DNA of 64,000 bases from an uncultured Clostridia bacterium (GTDB lineage: Bacteria > Bacillota > Clostridia > UBA1381), in the NCBI GenBank assembly GCA_910585485.1, contig CAJUEZ010000004.1, positions 1-64,000 of the forward strand. Reading direction: 5' to 3'. Both the position numbers and the translations under genes were made by a program. Numbering within the stretch: position 1 is the stretch's first letter; every line of letters starts with the position of its first letter. Below, one piece after another: positions 17,155-26,700 of this stretch. The notes beneath the pieces are model-generated. The model was given only the letters and a program-made list of their open reading frames with translations. It did no database searches and was not told the origin of the DNA.

Positions 17155-17342
17155 TATAGATCCAAATTTATGTAGGCGACCAATATGAAAAACACGATTT
17201 AAGCAAAAAAGCATATCGTAGAAAGAGGCTCTTTATTGATCAATTAAAAGAAAAACTTTCTGAAGATAAAAAAATATAAATTTCTAAGTTTATCAAACGG
17301 ACAGGCGTAACAAAAGAAACACTTAAAATATGGAGTAACATT
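17155..17342 (+). pseudogene. Decayed small frame between NADAR and the OLD nuclease
   Basis: About 190 bp in which one frame reads coding-like but is interrupted: YVGDQYEKHDLSKKAYRRKR... then TAA, then ISKFIKRTGVTKETLKIWSN running into the next start codon. The second part looks like a small helix-turn-helix. Not recognised; possibly the end of a lost DNA-binding gene. Confidence 0.3.
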
Positions 17343-18983
17343 ATGATTGATAAGGTAAAAATTACAAATTTTAAAATTTTCAAAGACACATTTGAAATAA
17401 AATTGAATAGAGGTTTAAATATTCTAGTTGGAAACAATGAAACTGGAAAATCTACTATTTTAGAAGCAATACATATAGCATTAACAGGTCTGTATGGCGG
17501 AAGAAACATCAGAAATGAACTATCTCAATATTTATTCAATAAAGAAATTGTTGATACATATATTGATTCTGTTAATAGTGGCTCGGCTTGTCCACCGCCT
17601 TCAATTTGCATTGAAGTCTTTTTTTGTGGTTCTATTGACCCTGAATATGAAGGCAACGAAAATTCTGAGCGCGCATCTTTTGAAGGATTAAAATTTGAAA
17701 TTACTTTTAATGAAAAATACAGTAATGAATATAATGCATTGATCGCAAAAAAGAATATGATGAGTTTGCCGATTGAATATTATGAAGCTACTTGGACATC
17801 TTTTGCTCGTCAAGCTGTTACCATTAGAAGTATTCCTATTAAATCAGCAATGATTGATTCATCCAATTATCGTTATCAAAATGGTTCGGATGTATATATT
17901 TCAAGAATAGTAAAGGATTTGCTTTCTCCTGAAGAAGTTACGGCAGTTTCACAAGCGCATAGAAAGATGAAAGATACATTTATTGACGATGACTCTATCA
18001 AGGCCATTAATACTCGAATTAGTGAGGAATCATCAATAGTAGACGGTACAGTGTCATTAACTGTAGATTTAGGGACGAAGAACGCTTGGGAAAATAGTTT
18101 AGTAACTCAGCTTAACGACGTGCCTTTTGGGTATATTTGAAAAGGTGCTCAGTGTGTAATGAAGACTGAATTGGCATTAACTCATAAGAGTGCTCAACAC
18201 GCTCAAATTGTTCTTCTTGAAGAACCAGAAAGTCATCTATCTTTTTCGAAACTAAATCAACTGATTAAAGCCATTGAACAAAAATATGAAGACAAACAGA
18301 TTATTATATCTACCCACAGTAGCTTTGTTGCTAACAAGTTAGGTCTGGAAAATCTGTTGTTACTTGATAATCAAAAAGTTGTGCGAGTAACAGAATTGCC
18401 TTCTGCTGACTTTTTTAAGAAAATATCAGGATATGATACATTAAGACTGATACTGTGCAAAAAGGCGATTTTAGTTGAGGGTGATTCAGATGAACTCGTA
18501 GTCCAAAAAGCCTATATGACAAAAAATAATAATCGTTTACCTATTGAGGATCAAATTGATGTAGTTTCCGTTGGCACTTCTTTTTTGAGATTTTTAGAAT
18601 TAGCAACAGCATTAGATCAAAAGGTTGTAGTAGTTACTGACAATGATGGTGATATAGATGCCATTGAAAAGAAGTATGCAAATTATATTAAGGATAACAA
18701 AAAAGATAATATTAAAATTTGTTATGACGAAGTAGTTGATACCGGCACACTAACTATTGGTAGTAAGCCTTATAATTATAATACTCTTGAGCCTAAGCTT
18801 TTAAAAGCAAACGGTAATAATTTGACTTTATTCAACTCTATACTGAATACCGATTTTGATACGCTCGAAGATTTGCAAAAATATATGAAGCATCATAAAA
18901 CAGAAACTGCATTAGCTGTTTTTGATACAAGAGAGGATTTGACATTCCCTGAATATATATTGGAGGCTATCGACGATGAGTAA
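17343..18983 (+). pseudogene. OLD-family ATPase/TOPRIM nuclease (GajA-like), interrupted by one in-frame TGA
   Basis: Both halves lie in the same frame. The first (17,343-18,140) has an SMC-like N-terminus with Walker A VGNNETGKST (29-38). TGA 18,138-18,140 is codon 266. Without it the reading continues KGAQCVMKTELAL..., then Walker B (VLLEEPESHLS), the TOPRIM glutamate (AILVEGDSDE) and acidic pair (VVVTDNDGD). In OLD/GajA proteins the stop position is the Gly of the conserved GxG/GKGEQ signature, so GGA to TGA is the simplest change. Full length would be ~546 residues, close to GajA. The helicase gene follows with an 8-bp overlap, as in Gabija. The nuclease is probably inactive unless the stop is read through. 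Confidence 0.85.
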
Positions 18984-20091
18984 TAAACTTATTATTGCTG
19001 CAGCAGGTTCAGGTAAGACTACCCATCTTGTAAAAGAAGCTTTGAAGGTTACGGACTCAAAAGTCTTGATTACTACTTATACAGAAGCAAATGAACAAGA
19101 AATCAAGAAAAAGTTTTACGAATCAAATGGTTGTATACCTGAAAACGTTACAATCAAAACTTGGTTTTCCTTCTTAATACAACACGGAGTAAAACCATAT
19201 CAAAGTGTTATTTATAATGGTAAAGTCAAAGGATTGTTGTTGGTAAACGAGAAATCAGGTTTTCGTTTTTGGGGTAAAAATAGACAACCCGTGTATTTTG
19301 GAGAAAACGATCCAAAGAATCATTATTTTAGCAAATCACAACTCATATATTCTGATAAACTTTCAAAATTCGTTGTAAAAGCAAATGAGCTTACTGATGG
19401 ACTTGTTATCAAAAGGATAGGGAAAATATACTCTCACATATTCATTGACGAAATTCAGGATATGGCGGGTTATGATTTAGAGATAATTAAATTGTTGTTT
19501 TCTTTGGATTCTAATATTTTGTTAGTTGGCGATCCGCGACAAGTAACCTACCATACACATGATGAAGCAAAATATAAAAAATATGCCGCAGGCAACATAG
19601 TAGATTTTATTAAATGTGAATGTTCGGACTGCTCGGTTGAGGTAGATGATGACACACTTAACATAACCTATAGAAACAATAAATTGATATGTGACTTTGC
19701 CAACTCTATTTATAGCGACTTTAAACCTTGTGAATGTATAGAGCATCAGTCTACAGGGCACGATGGAGTATTTTTTATATCACCGTCAGATGTTGATTCT
19801 TATTTAGCCATTTATCATCCGATACAATTACGAGATACAAGAAGAACAACTGTAAATACAGAATATCCGGCGATGAATCTTGGTGAATCAAAAGGGTTGA
19901 CTTTTGAGAGAGTATTAATTTATCCCACATCTAAAATGATAGAATGGATATTAGATCATGACAAAGAACTGAAGCCACAAAGCAAATCGAAATTTTATGT
20001 AGGAGTTACCCGTGCTAAACATAGTGTTGCTATAGTTTTTGATAATAAGAAAAATATATCGGTACAAGGAATAGAAATGATAAAACCATGA
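18976..20091 (+). CDS. UvrD/Rep-like helicase (GajB-like)
   Basis: 371 residues. The Walker A motif is AAAGSGKTTHL. DExx box FIDEIQDMAGYD, motif GDPRQVTY and C-terminal FYVGVTRAKHSVAIVF are superfamily 1A helicase signatures. It is shorter than typical GajB (about 490) but has the expected first and last motifs. It overlaps the OLD nuclease gene by 8 bp. In Gabija the helicase-like subunit binds GajA to form the anti-phage complex. With GajA broken here, this partner may be an orphan. Confidence 0.82.
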   Translation: MSNKLIIAAAGSGKTTHLVKEALKVTDSKVLITTYTEANEQEIKKKFYESNGCIPENVTIKTWFSFLIQHGVKPYQSVIYNGKVKGLLLVNEKSGFRFWGKNRQPVYFGENDPKNHYFSKSQLIYSDKLSKFVVKANELTDGLVIKRIGKIYSHIFIDEIQDMAGYDLEIIKLLFSLDSNILLVGDPRQVTYHTHDEAKYKKYAAGNIVDFIKCECSDCSVEVDDDTLNITYRNNKLICDFANSIYSDFKPCECIEHQSTGHDGVFFISPSDVDSYLAIYHPIQLRDTRRTTVNTEYPAMNLGESKGLTFERVLIYPTSKMIEWILDHDKELKPQSKSKFYVGVTRAKHSVAIVFDNKKNISVQGIEMIKP

Positions 20092-20158
20092 AAATTTTAT
20101 CATAAATAAAAATCAAATTGTTTTCGCGAGTACAATTTGAGTAGGAAAGTGAGTAATA

Positions 20159-21151
20159 ATGAGTTATTGTTCAGAAAATATACTTCCACCGGCAACTCCG
20201 CTTACAAGACTTGTTGAAGTGGTTGAATTGCTCGGATTCAAAAAATCAATAGACCGTATAAAAATAGATAATCAAGTGGGATCATATGTATGGATAGGAG
20301 ATGACAACAACATATCATTTGTTGGTGTTGAATTATATATCTATAAAAAAGAAGATTGTATATCAGTTGAGACTCGTACGCGTGTTGGGCGTAGTTACTG
20401 GGATTTGAAATTGCAAAATAAAACGATTAGTCTTATAAAAAGTTTATTTGGAGGAACTTTTTATACTGATGAAGGAGTTAATCGGTATATGCCATTATAT
20501 TATCCTGAACCATCTAAAATATCTTGTTCACTATATGTTAATAGATGGATATTTAATAATGCAATAGCTAAGCCAAAAATATATTTGCAATCTAGAAGTA
20601 TGACAGGAGATGTTGCTCGCAATGAATCTACAGGGATATATTGGCTTGATGAGATGAATCCCAGAGTGTTATCAAACAATATGATTATTCCTTATCTGAT
20701 AGGATGCTGGGAATCATATTTTCGCAACTCATATATTTCTATATTAAAATATTCATATAATATACCTGATAATGCATTAAAAAATTGCAGAATATCTCCG
20801 GCTGAATATTTAAAAGTAATTAAAAAAGAAGAATTCTTAGAAATGATTCTTGCTGACAGTTTGTCATTTCAAAGACCATATATCATTGCTGAAAACTTTC
20901 GCAAATTGAATGCAAATATAGATATTACTTCTTGGCTAAAAAGACCGTATCATAGGAGAAGAAAAACATTACTTGATTCCATAACAGAAATCGTGGAAAC
21001 AAGAGATTATATAGTACATACAGGAAATATGGATTTGAGGATATTTGATAAACAGATTCATAATATTATGAACGATTTAACTGAGGCGGTAGACCGTGCA
21101 TATCAAGGCTTTGGACAGGTATTTGAATTTGACCCAAGTTATGATTTTTAG
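20159..21151 (+). CDS. HEPN-domain protein, putative RNase toxin/defence effector
   Basis: 330 residues. The first ~150 residues are beta-rich and unrecognised. The C-terminal ~180 residues are helical, with R282-D-Y-I-V-H287, the RxxxxH signature of HEPN ribonucleases, in the context EIVETRDYIVHTGNMD. HEPN proteins cleave RNA in toxin-antitoxin, abortive-infection and CRISPR systems. It stands alone, 67 bp after the helicase gene, as the last member of the defence cluster. It has no visible minimal nucleotidyltransferase (MNT) partner. The motif is seen; the activity is inferred. Confidence 0.65.
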   Translation: MSYCSENILPPATPLTRLVEVVELLGFKKSIDRIKIDNQVGSYVWIGDDNNISFVGVELYIYKKEDCISVETRTRVGRSYWDLKLQNKTISLIKSLFGGTFYTDEGVNRYMPLYYPEPSKISCSLYVNRWIFNNAIAKPKIYLQSRSMTGDVARNESTGIYWLDEMNPRVLSNNMIIPYLIGCWESYFRNSYISILKYSYNIPDNALKNCRISPAEYLKVIKKEEFLEMILADSLSFQRPYIIAENFRKLNANIDITSWLKRPYHRRRKTLLDSITEIVETRDYIVHTGNMDLRIFDKQIHNIMNDLTEAVDRAYQGFGQVFEFDPSYDF

Positions 21152-21448
21152 TCTTATCAATAATATAGATATGCATTTTATCTACTGATACAAAACAATA
21201 TTGGACAAATTGTTAAATATGAATGATAATGGCTATTTTAAACAATGTAGCAGAAGCTTTCTATTCACGTATAGAAAGTGAAAATCTTCTTTGTACAGAA
21301 TTAGTAGAAAAATTACTTTTTCATATAATTATATGGATATACTCGTGTTAGTGCTTTTTAAGGTTCGCAAACATAGTCTTTATGAGGTTTAAACTCTAAA
21401 ATCTCTACAAAATGTGAACATCTATTTCATTATTGCATGGAACAAAAC
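21152..21448. other. ~300 bp with no confident gene
   Basis: It contains only a 42-codon frame at 21,223-21,351 (MIMAILNNVAEAFYSRIES...), preceded by no clear ribosome site. This may be a remnant of a mobile-element gene. I see nothing else. Confidence 0.4.
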
Positions 21449-21476
21449 AGGCTTACCGTCGATTAACGGTAAGCCT
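21449..21476 (-). terminator. Terminator of the TnpV/secreted-protein unit
   Basis: AGGCTTACCGT (21,449-21,459) pairs exactly with ACGGTAAGCCT (21,466-21,476). On the minus strand it is followed by GTTTTGTT, 7 bp after the reconstructed stop of the upstream gene. Confidence 0.7.
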
Positions 21477-21482
21477 TGAATT

Positions 21483-22041
21483 TTATGGTCTATTTTCTAA
21501 AATCAGTTTTCTTGCAACGGTGAACATTGCCGCGTCAACAGCGGGAACATCTATATAACAAAAATCCGTACCAATTTCGCGTGGGGAGTATGATGGATTT
21601 ACCGATTGATAAATTTTTACATACGCTGCTTCTCTTGCGTCATCTAAATTCATACCGTTTTTAACATCAATAAGAATATCGGCAAGTAAGATTTTTTAAA
21701 TATTCCTCGTATTGATTATAAGTTTCTGGACGGAGCATTTTATCTCGTATTCCTCGGATTGCATTTTGTGCAATAGGTGATAATATACCATAGCCGTGTC
21801 CGTTAGTTTCGTCTGCAATTACCGCTTTGCGTATTCTTGTATTTGCATACCCCGCCGCTAATGTATATCCGAGATTGCCGTTCTGTACCTCGTCAAGAAT
21901 ATCACCTATAAGATTTTCAACGATACAAATCTGTTCTTCCGTTACATTTAACGGTGTACTCTCTCTTGGTATTTCTGTGGCAAATGCCGTAGTGCTTGTC
22001 ATTATGATTATTGATAATATAATTGCTATAAACTTTTTCAT
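21483..22041 (-). pseudogene. Small secreted protein with a one-base frameshift
   Basis: It starts at 22,041 with a signal peptide (MKKFIAIILSIIIMTSTTAFATE). The mature part holds (V/I)ENLIGDILDEV... and GHGYGILSP, then the frame breaks at a run of six A near 21,690. Removing one A restores reading through LADILIDVKNGMNLDDAREA to a stop at 21,483-21,485, for a product of about 185 residues. It overlaps the tnpV stop by one base. Family unknown; related sequences may accompany TnpV in mobile elements, which I infer only from the arrangement. Confidence 0.65.
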
Positions 22042-22430
22042 TATTCATTCCCTCCATAAACTATATCCGTAAGTATGATTTCATCAATCTGATGTACGAT
22101 TGTGTTCATACGCTGAACCCATTCCATTTGATTTTCTGATTTGAGTTTTTCTGTAACACCGTATCGCTTTATATATTTGGGTAATAGCGTTTCCTTTAAT
22201 TCGTTTGCTTGTGTGTCAATAGTGCAAAGATAATCGTTCAGCTTGCCGCTTATAAAAAGTGTGTTATAAAATGCTTTGCGATTACTTTTTAGATAGGTTC
22301 TGCACCGCATACCATATTTGCCGATAGGTTTACATTTTGGAACAGTTAAGTTAGGGATATAATAATCTCCAACCTTTATATAAGTTCCTCCGTTTTGTTC
22401 AAATAATGATTTCATTTCTAAATCCTCCAT
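22041..22430 (-). CDS. TnpV-family transposon-encoded protein
   Basis: 129 residues beginning MEDLEMKSLFEQNGGTYIKV and containing GVTEKLKSENQMEWVQRMN, which match the TnpV family found in clostridial transposons of the Tn4451 type and in many integrative elements. Its role is unknown. It lies 190 bp inside the right end of the island. No TnpX-type serine recombinase accompanies it. Confidence 0.85.
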   Translation of the reverse strand: MEDLEMKSLFEQNGGTYIKVGDYYIPNLTVPKCKPIGKYGMRCRTYLKSNRKAFYNTLFISGKLNDYLCTIDTQANELKETLLPKYIKRYGVTEKLKSENQMEWVQRMNTIVHQIDEIILTDIVYGGNE

Positions 22431-22620
22431 AACTTTAAATTTTAATAAAATATGCTGACGAATTTTCTAACACTTTTCTAACAAAATGTGTTTTCTAACG
22501 AATTTGTAATTATGTTGAATATTAGAAACAAATAAATGATGATGTCGAAAAACGGCATAGCCATACGAAATTACTGCAATTCACATAAAGATAATAAAAG
22601 CTACATCAAGTCATTTTTGC

Positions 22621-22667
22621 GACTGTTAATCATGATGTCGCTGGTTCGAGCCCAGCTGGAGGAGCCA
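22621..22667 (+). repeat. Right attachment repeat (tRNA-Asn 3' fragment)
   Basis: It is 47 bp identical to 6-52, covering half the anticodon stem, the loop, the T-arm, the acceptor 3' strand and CCA. The preceding bases are TTTTTGC, so the 5' anticodon stem and everything upstream of it are missing. This is a non-functional att remnant and not a second tRNA gene. Confidence 0.9.
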
Positions 22668-22696
22668 CGTTTGTACCATAAATTTGATACACGCCG

Positions 22697-22721
22697 AAAC
22701 CGCAGTTTTACTGCGGTTTTT
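22697..22721 (+). terminator. Original tRNA-Asn terminator
   Basis: AAACCGCAG pairs with CTGCGGTTT, followed by TTGCG. It probably ended the tRNA transcript before the island inserted. Confidence 0.7.
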
Positions 22722-22740
22722 GCGTATTTAGAATTAAAAT

Positions 22741-22776
22741 TTCAGCCTACTTTTAGTAAATTTTAAAGTAGGCTAA
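22741..22776. terminator. Inverted repeat, possible bidirectional terminator
   Basis: TTTCAGCCTACTTTTAG is nearly complementary to TTTTAAAGTAGGCTAAA. The stem has T/A-rich flanks on both sides. Confidence 0.45.
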
Positions 22777-22943
22777 AGTGCTCCCGACACCCTTAGTGTA
22801 AATCGGTTAAAAGTATAGCAGTTTCGTCCCCCCTTAACGTAAAAACAAACGATTAAAAGTATAAAACATTGTTTGCTTTACAAAAATATAAAACTATGAT
22901 ACAATCATCTCATCTAAAAAATATTGATTTGGAGGGTAGGACA

Positions 22944-23186
22944 ATGGCTGAGTTTCTTGACAGGGCATTATATCGTAAAATTAAGGGAATGAATCGCAAA
23001 GCATTAGAATCACTTATTCAAGAGTTTTACAATATGGGTAAGGAAAGCGCGGAAAAGCCCGACGTCGATATGGAGGCTCTAAAAGCCGAAATAAGCGCAA
23101 TAAAAGGGATTGGTGCAACAAGACAAGATGAAATATTGAAAGTCGTTCAAAGGCGTTTATGCCCCTCGGAGAACACGGTGGAATAA
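22944..23186 (+). CDS. Small hypothetical protein with HhH-like segment
   Basis: 80 residues from ATG 22,944 (ribosome site GGAGGGTAGG). It is charged and helical. The segment ISAIKGIGATRQDEILKVV resembles a helix-hairpin-helix nucleic-acid-binding motif. No family recognised. It is the first gene outside the island's right end. Confidence 0.6.
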   Translation: MAEFLDRALYRKIKGMNRKALESLIQEFYNMGKESAEKPDVDMEALKAEISAIKGIGATRQDEILKVVQRRLCPSENTVE

Positions 23187-23242
23187 TAAAAATCAATGCA
23201 GTTCAATTTGGACTGCATTTTGATTTTTTTATATACAAGTTT

Positions 23243-23419
23243 TTATTCTTCGATATTTTCCAGTGCATAATCAAGGCACTGACACACAACTTTATTAAAT
23301 GAAATATTATGCTTTTCAGCAAGTTCCATTAGTTTATCAAAGCACTCTGGCTTTATGCGTATTGTGCGGTTTATTGATTTCATTGCTTCAACATCTGACT
23401 TAATTACTAATTTTTCCAT
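23243..23419 (-). CDS. Ribbon-helix-helix DNA-binding protein (Arc-type)
   Basis: 58 residues from ATG 23,419 (GAGAGGTG ribosome site); a GTG at 23,428 is in frame but overlaps that site. The pattern NRTIRIKPECFDKLMELAEKHNISFNKVVCQCLDYAL is a ribbon-helix-helix fold. Such proteins are often antitoxins or autorepressors. No toxin gene is adjacent. Four or five TTATGTAAT motifs upstream (23,443-23,534) probably form its operator. Confidence 0.7.
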   Translation of the reverse strand: MEKLVIKSDVEAMKSINRTIRIKPECFDKLMELAEKHNISFNKVVCQCLDYALENIEE

Positions 23420-23442
23420 AGAAAACACCTCTCAAATTATAA

Positions 23443-23534
23443 TTATGTAATCAATATTGTAATTATAACTTGACATTAATTTTTATGTAATGTACAATTA
23501 TGTAATAATAAAACGATTACATTACGTTATGTAA
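23443..23534 (-). promoter_or_regulatory. TTATGTAAT repeat cluster, likely RHH operator
   Basis: TTATGTAAT occurs at 23,443-23,451, 23,483-23,491 and 23,498-23,506. An ATTACAT/TTATGTAA pair lies at 23,516-23,534. They surround a TATAAT-like -10 read on the minus strand (GTTATAATTA). Clustered 8-9-bp sites before an RHH gene suggest autoregulation. Confidence 0.5.
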
Positions 23535-23650
23535 AAGAAGCGGGAGTGATTTAGAAAGAAGATATATATTTTTTTACACAAAACAGATATTATAACTTAT
23601 CATGTGGATACGGACAATAGATTCTATTTGCTTAGAAATAATAGTAAAAA

Positions 23651-23691
23651 GATTTTAGCCTGTTTCATACTCATTTAAACAAGCTAAAATC
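23651..23691 (-). terminator. Terminator of the GH106-like gene
   Basis: GATTTTAGC pairs with GCTAAAATC, with further pairing inward (CTGTTT/AAACAA). On the minus strand a TTTTTA run follows, about 30 bp after the stop. Confidence 0.75.
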
Positions 23692-23720
23692 TAATATTGG
23701 AATTACTGATAAAATTGTAA

Positions 23721-26700
23721 TTATTGCTTTTCAAATACCTCTATAACAGGAGATGCGAGAATACCCGTATCCTTTAAAATATATTCATAGCACCAATTAT
23801 CGCCTGTGCTTCGCCAAAAGTCGGGACCGACCCATTCCTGCTGTGATACATTGTGCATGCCGCCAAATGTATTTATGCGTGTTCCGTACAATACAAATTC
23901 AACAGTATGCTTGCCCTTTGACAAATTATCAATATCAATGGTATATGGTGAAAAGGCTATTATGCCCCTATCTTCACCGTCAATGCGGACTTTTATAAGT
24001 GCGCCGCGATAGTAATTAGCATGAATTTTTAATGAGCAATCAGGCGTTTCTATTTCGGTTTTATATATAACATTGCCGCCGTAGAACGGCATACCCTGAT
24101 TTGTAAGAGATGAGAAGCTGATTTTATCGGTTGTGGGAATAATAGTTGATATTGTACCCTCATTTCTTACGTTAAAATCGCCTATAATGTAGCACCATTC
24201 CGTGTTTGTACGCTGACCAAATGGGATTTTTACAATAAGCGTGTTTTTACCAACATTGATTTTTGGCAATGGTACAGTCTTAATTGCCTTATCAACATAC
24301 CATCCGTCAGGGATATTGCTTACGGTTTCATTATTCCATTGAATTTGTAGCGTTTCGGCATCTTCAATGGCGAGCTTTGCTCCGAGAATTTCTATTTCAC
24401 TGTTTACGGTCATTTTAAGTGTAAGATAGTTTTTAACAGGAGTATCTTTGACAACCCATGGCTGCGCTAAAGATTTGCCTTTTAATGGGAAACCACATTT
24501 TCTGCGGCATTCGTTATCAAGCCTTAATATTTCTTCTTCCTGATTGAATGGCTCGTCATTTAAGGCGTATTCTGCACGGTCAATCAACAGAACATTTGGC
24601 TCAGTACGCTTATAGGATAACTTATCCATAAAGCGGATGGTTTTATACGGCTTGCAAGTATCATCTGTTTTTAGTAAAGACACAGCGCGGATATTGCTGT
24701 CAAGTCTGAATAACAGACTGTCATTTGTATATAAAGAATACTCAATAACTGTTTGACCGTTTTGATGTGTATGAGCGATTACGCAAATGCTGCCGTCAAG
24801 AGTGTTATAGAGCGTAGGAGTATATTCGCCGTCAATATATATTCTTATATTTTGTGATGAAGTATTTTCTCTGTAATTATGCTTTTTATATTCTTCTAAT
24901 GACGCATGAGCTATAAAGAGCCACTTACAGTTGTTATCCTCGCGCATATTATATACAAGGTTGTTCGTGGGTGAGCCGTCGCTGTTTTTTATAGAGATTG
25001 TTCTGATTTCTGAAACGGCATTCAGAACAGAAATTTTGTCATAGGGAACAATAATACTTTTTGAATAAAGTACTTCTGCGTCTGTACATTCAACAGCGTC
25101 AATATATTTGGGACAGTTGCCCGCAAAAATGACCTTGCCGCCTGACGATTGAAATTTTTCGAGTGTTTCAAGAGTAGAGCGTCTTAATGTAATACAATCG
25201 GGAACAATTACCGTATTGTACTCCATTTCGCCCACGCACAATGTCTTATCTGCATTCTTAAGCTGAGAAGGCAGCAGAGCTTCGCTTATAAAATCAAAAT
25301 CTATTGTACCGAATAAAAGCCATTTTGTAATATCTGAGAATTTTTTATCAATTTGTTCTCTTACATCAAATGTATTTTCGGATGGTCCAAAATTTATCCA
25401 ATAGCTTTCAATCGGATGAATAACTGCGAGCTTAACAACAGGTTTTCCTCGTGTGAGAGCGGTGTTTAATCGGGCAAAATGGTCTTCAATATATCTGTAT
25501 TCTGTATGCCACGGTGATTGATAGCTGATAGATGCCGGATAATCGCGTTTAGCTTCGCCTGCCATAGATACCCATGATAGATGAGGTACGCGTACAGTAA
25601 CACCGAGAGCCGCCAGCCAATCACCTTGGAATTTATGACCTCTGAAATCAAAATCCCAATTTGTAACCCCGTAAAGCTCGGCTAACATTGCTTCGCGTCC
25701 ATATTGATGAACGGATGACTGACATTGCTTTGCAGTTGTAAGCTCAAGCCAATTACATAGCATATCAATTCCGGGAATGCCAAAGGAACGGTATGACCTC
25801 ATAGCTTCGCCGAGAGAAACTGTTTGAGAATTGAGCGTTTCTTCGCCCATAACATGACCTGCTAACAGAAGATTATGATTTTTGCACCAATCGCCGCAAT
25901 TATCGGCAAAACACTCAGTAAATGTATCGCATATGTAATCATGGAAATGGTATCGTGCTGTTGATATTTTATTATCAGGCAAATTCCATATAAGCTCAGG
26001 TAAATACCCGCAAATATCGTATCCGTACTTATCTGAAAATCCTTTTGGTAAAGAAAAGCTCCATGGAAGATGCGCGTTATCTGTACTATCGGCAAAGCTG
26101 AGAGGAATTTTCGGCTTACATTGAGGTTCATCGGTAAATATTGACGGAATTATTTTGTCAAATTCGTCACCGACAGCGGATTGATACGCTTCATAAGTGA
26201 TTTTTATGAACTCGTCAATAGCTTCCTTATTTAAAGTGTCAACATATGTCTGGTTATTATGCCACGGGGACTCATCGTGCGTATGCACATAGGCGTACCA
26301 TTTTGTGCCTATGGCAGTATCGTTTTCTGAAATAGTTTGATAGCTTTTAAGCTCACCTTTTTCATTAAGAACAACGTCAAAAACCGCGAGGAGATAATCC
26401 TTACTGTTATTTATTGCTTCATCGAGAGAAAAATGCTCACGGTTGTTTTGTGAAAATATCAAGTAACGCTGACGGTACTTATGAGTTTTTGTAACATATC
26501 CGCCTGCGGAACCTGAAGGCCATCTGTCCTCGTCATAAAGATATGCGAGCATATTTTCTTGTTCTGCCTTTTGAGTGCAGAATTTAATAAGCCCCATAAA
26601 TTCGTCTTTAAGATACGGTGTGGACATGCCTATCCGCGAGTGCATATGAAAACCGCCGAAGCCCATTTTTTTGAATATATCAATTTGCTCGTTAAGAATA

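Larger units (their letters stand above)
6..22667. mobile_element. tRNA-Asn-integrated genomic island (degenerate ICE/IME-like)
   Basis: The boundaries are a 47-bp perfect direct repeat of the tRNA-Asn 3' half (6-52 and 22,621-22,667), the usual footprint of tyrosine-recombinase integration into a tRNA gene. The content is accessory: a truncated MobA/MobL relaxase, an Agr quorum-sensing cassette, secreted proteases, DarT1-NADAR, an OLD/UvrD pair, a HEPN protein and TnpV. I see no integrase, excisionase or type IV secretion genes, and several genes are broken, so the element is probably no longer self-mobile. It could instead be a composite of several insertions. The direct repeat is seen; the island interpretation is inferred. 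Confidence 0.75.

Noticed and set aside
18138..18140. TGA as selenocysteine in the OLD nuclease
   Set aside because: The family has glycine there, not cysteine; no SECIS-like hairpin is evident directly after; TGA ends other genes in the window.
22621..22667. Second tRNA-Asn gene
   Set aside because: Only the 3' half is present; the 5' anticodon stem strand and everything upstream are missing.
22536..22766. 76-codon plus-strand gene
   Set aside because: It reads through the tRNA fragment and a terminator and lacks a ribosome site.
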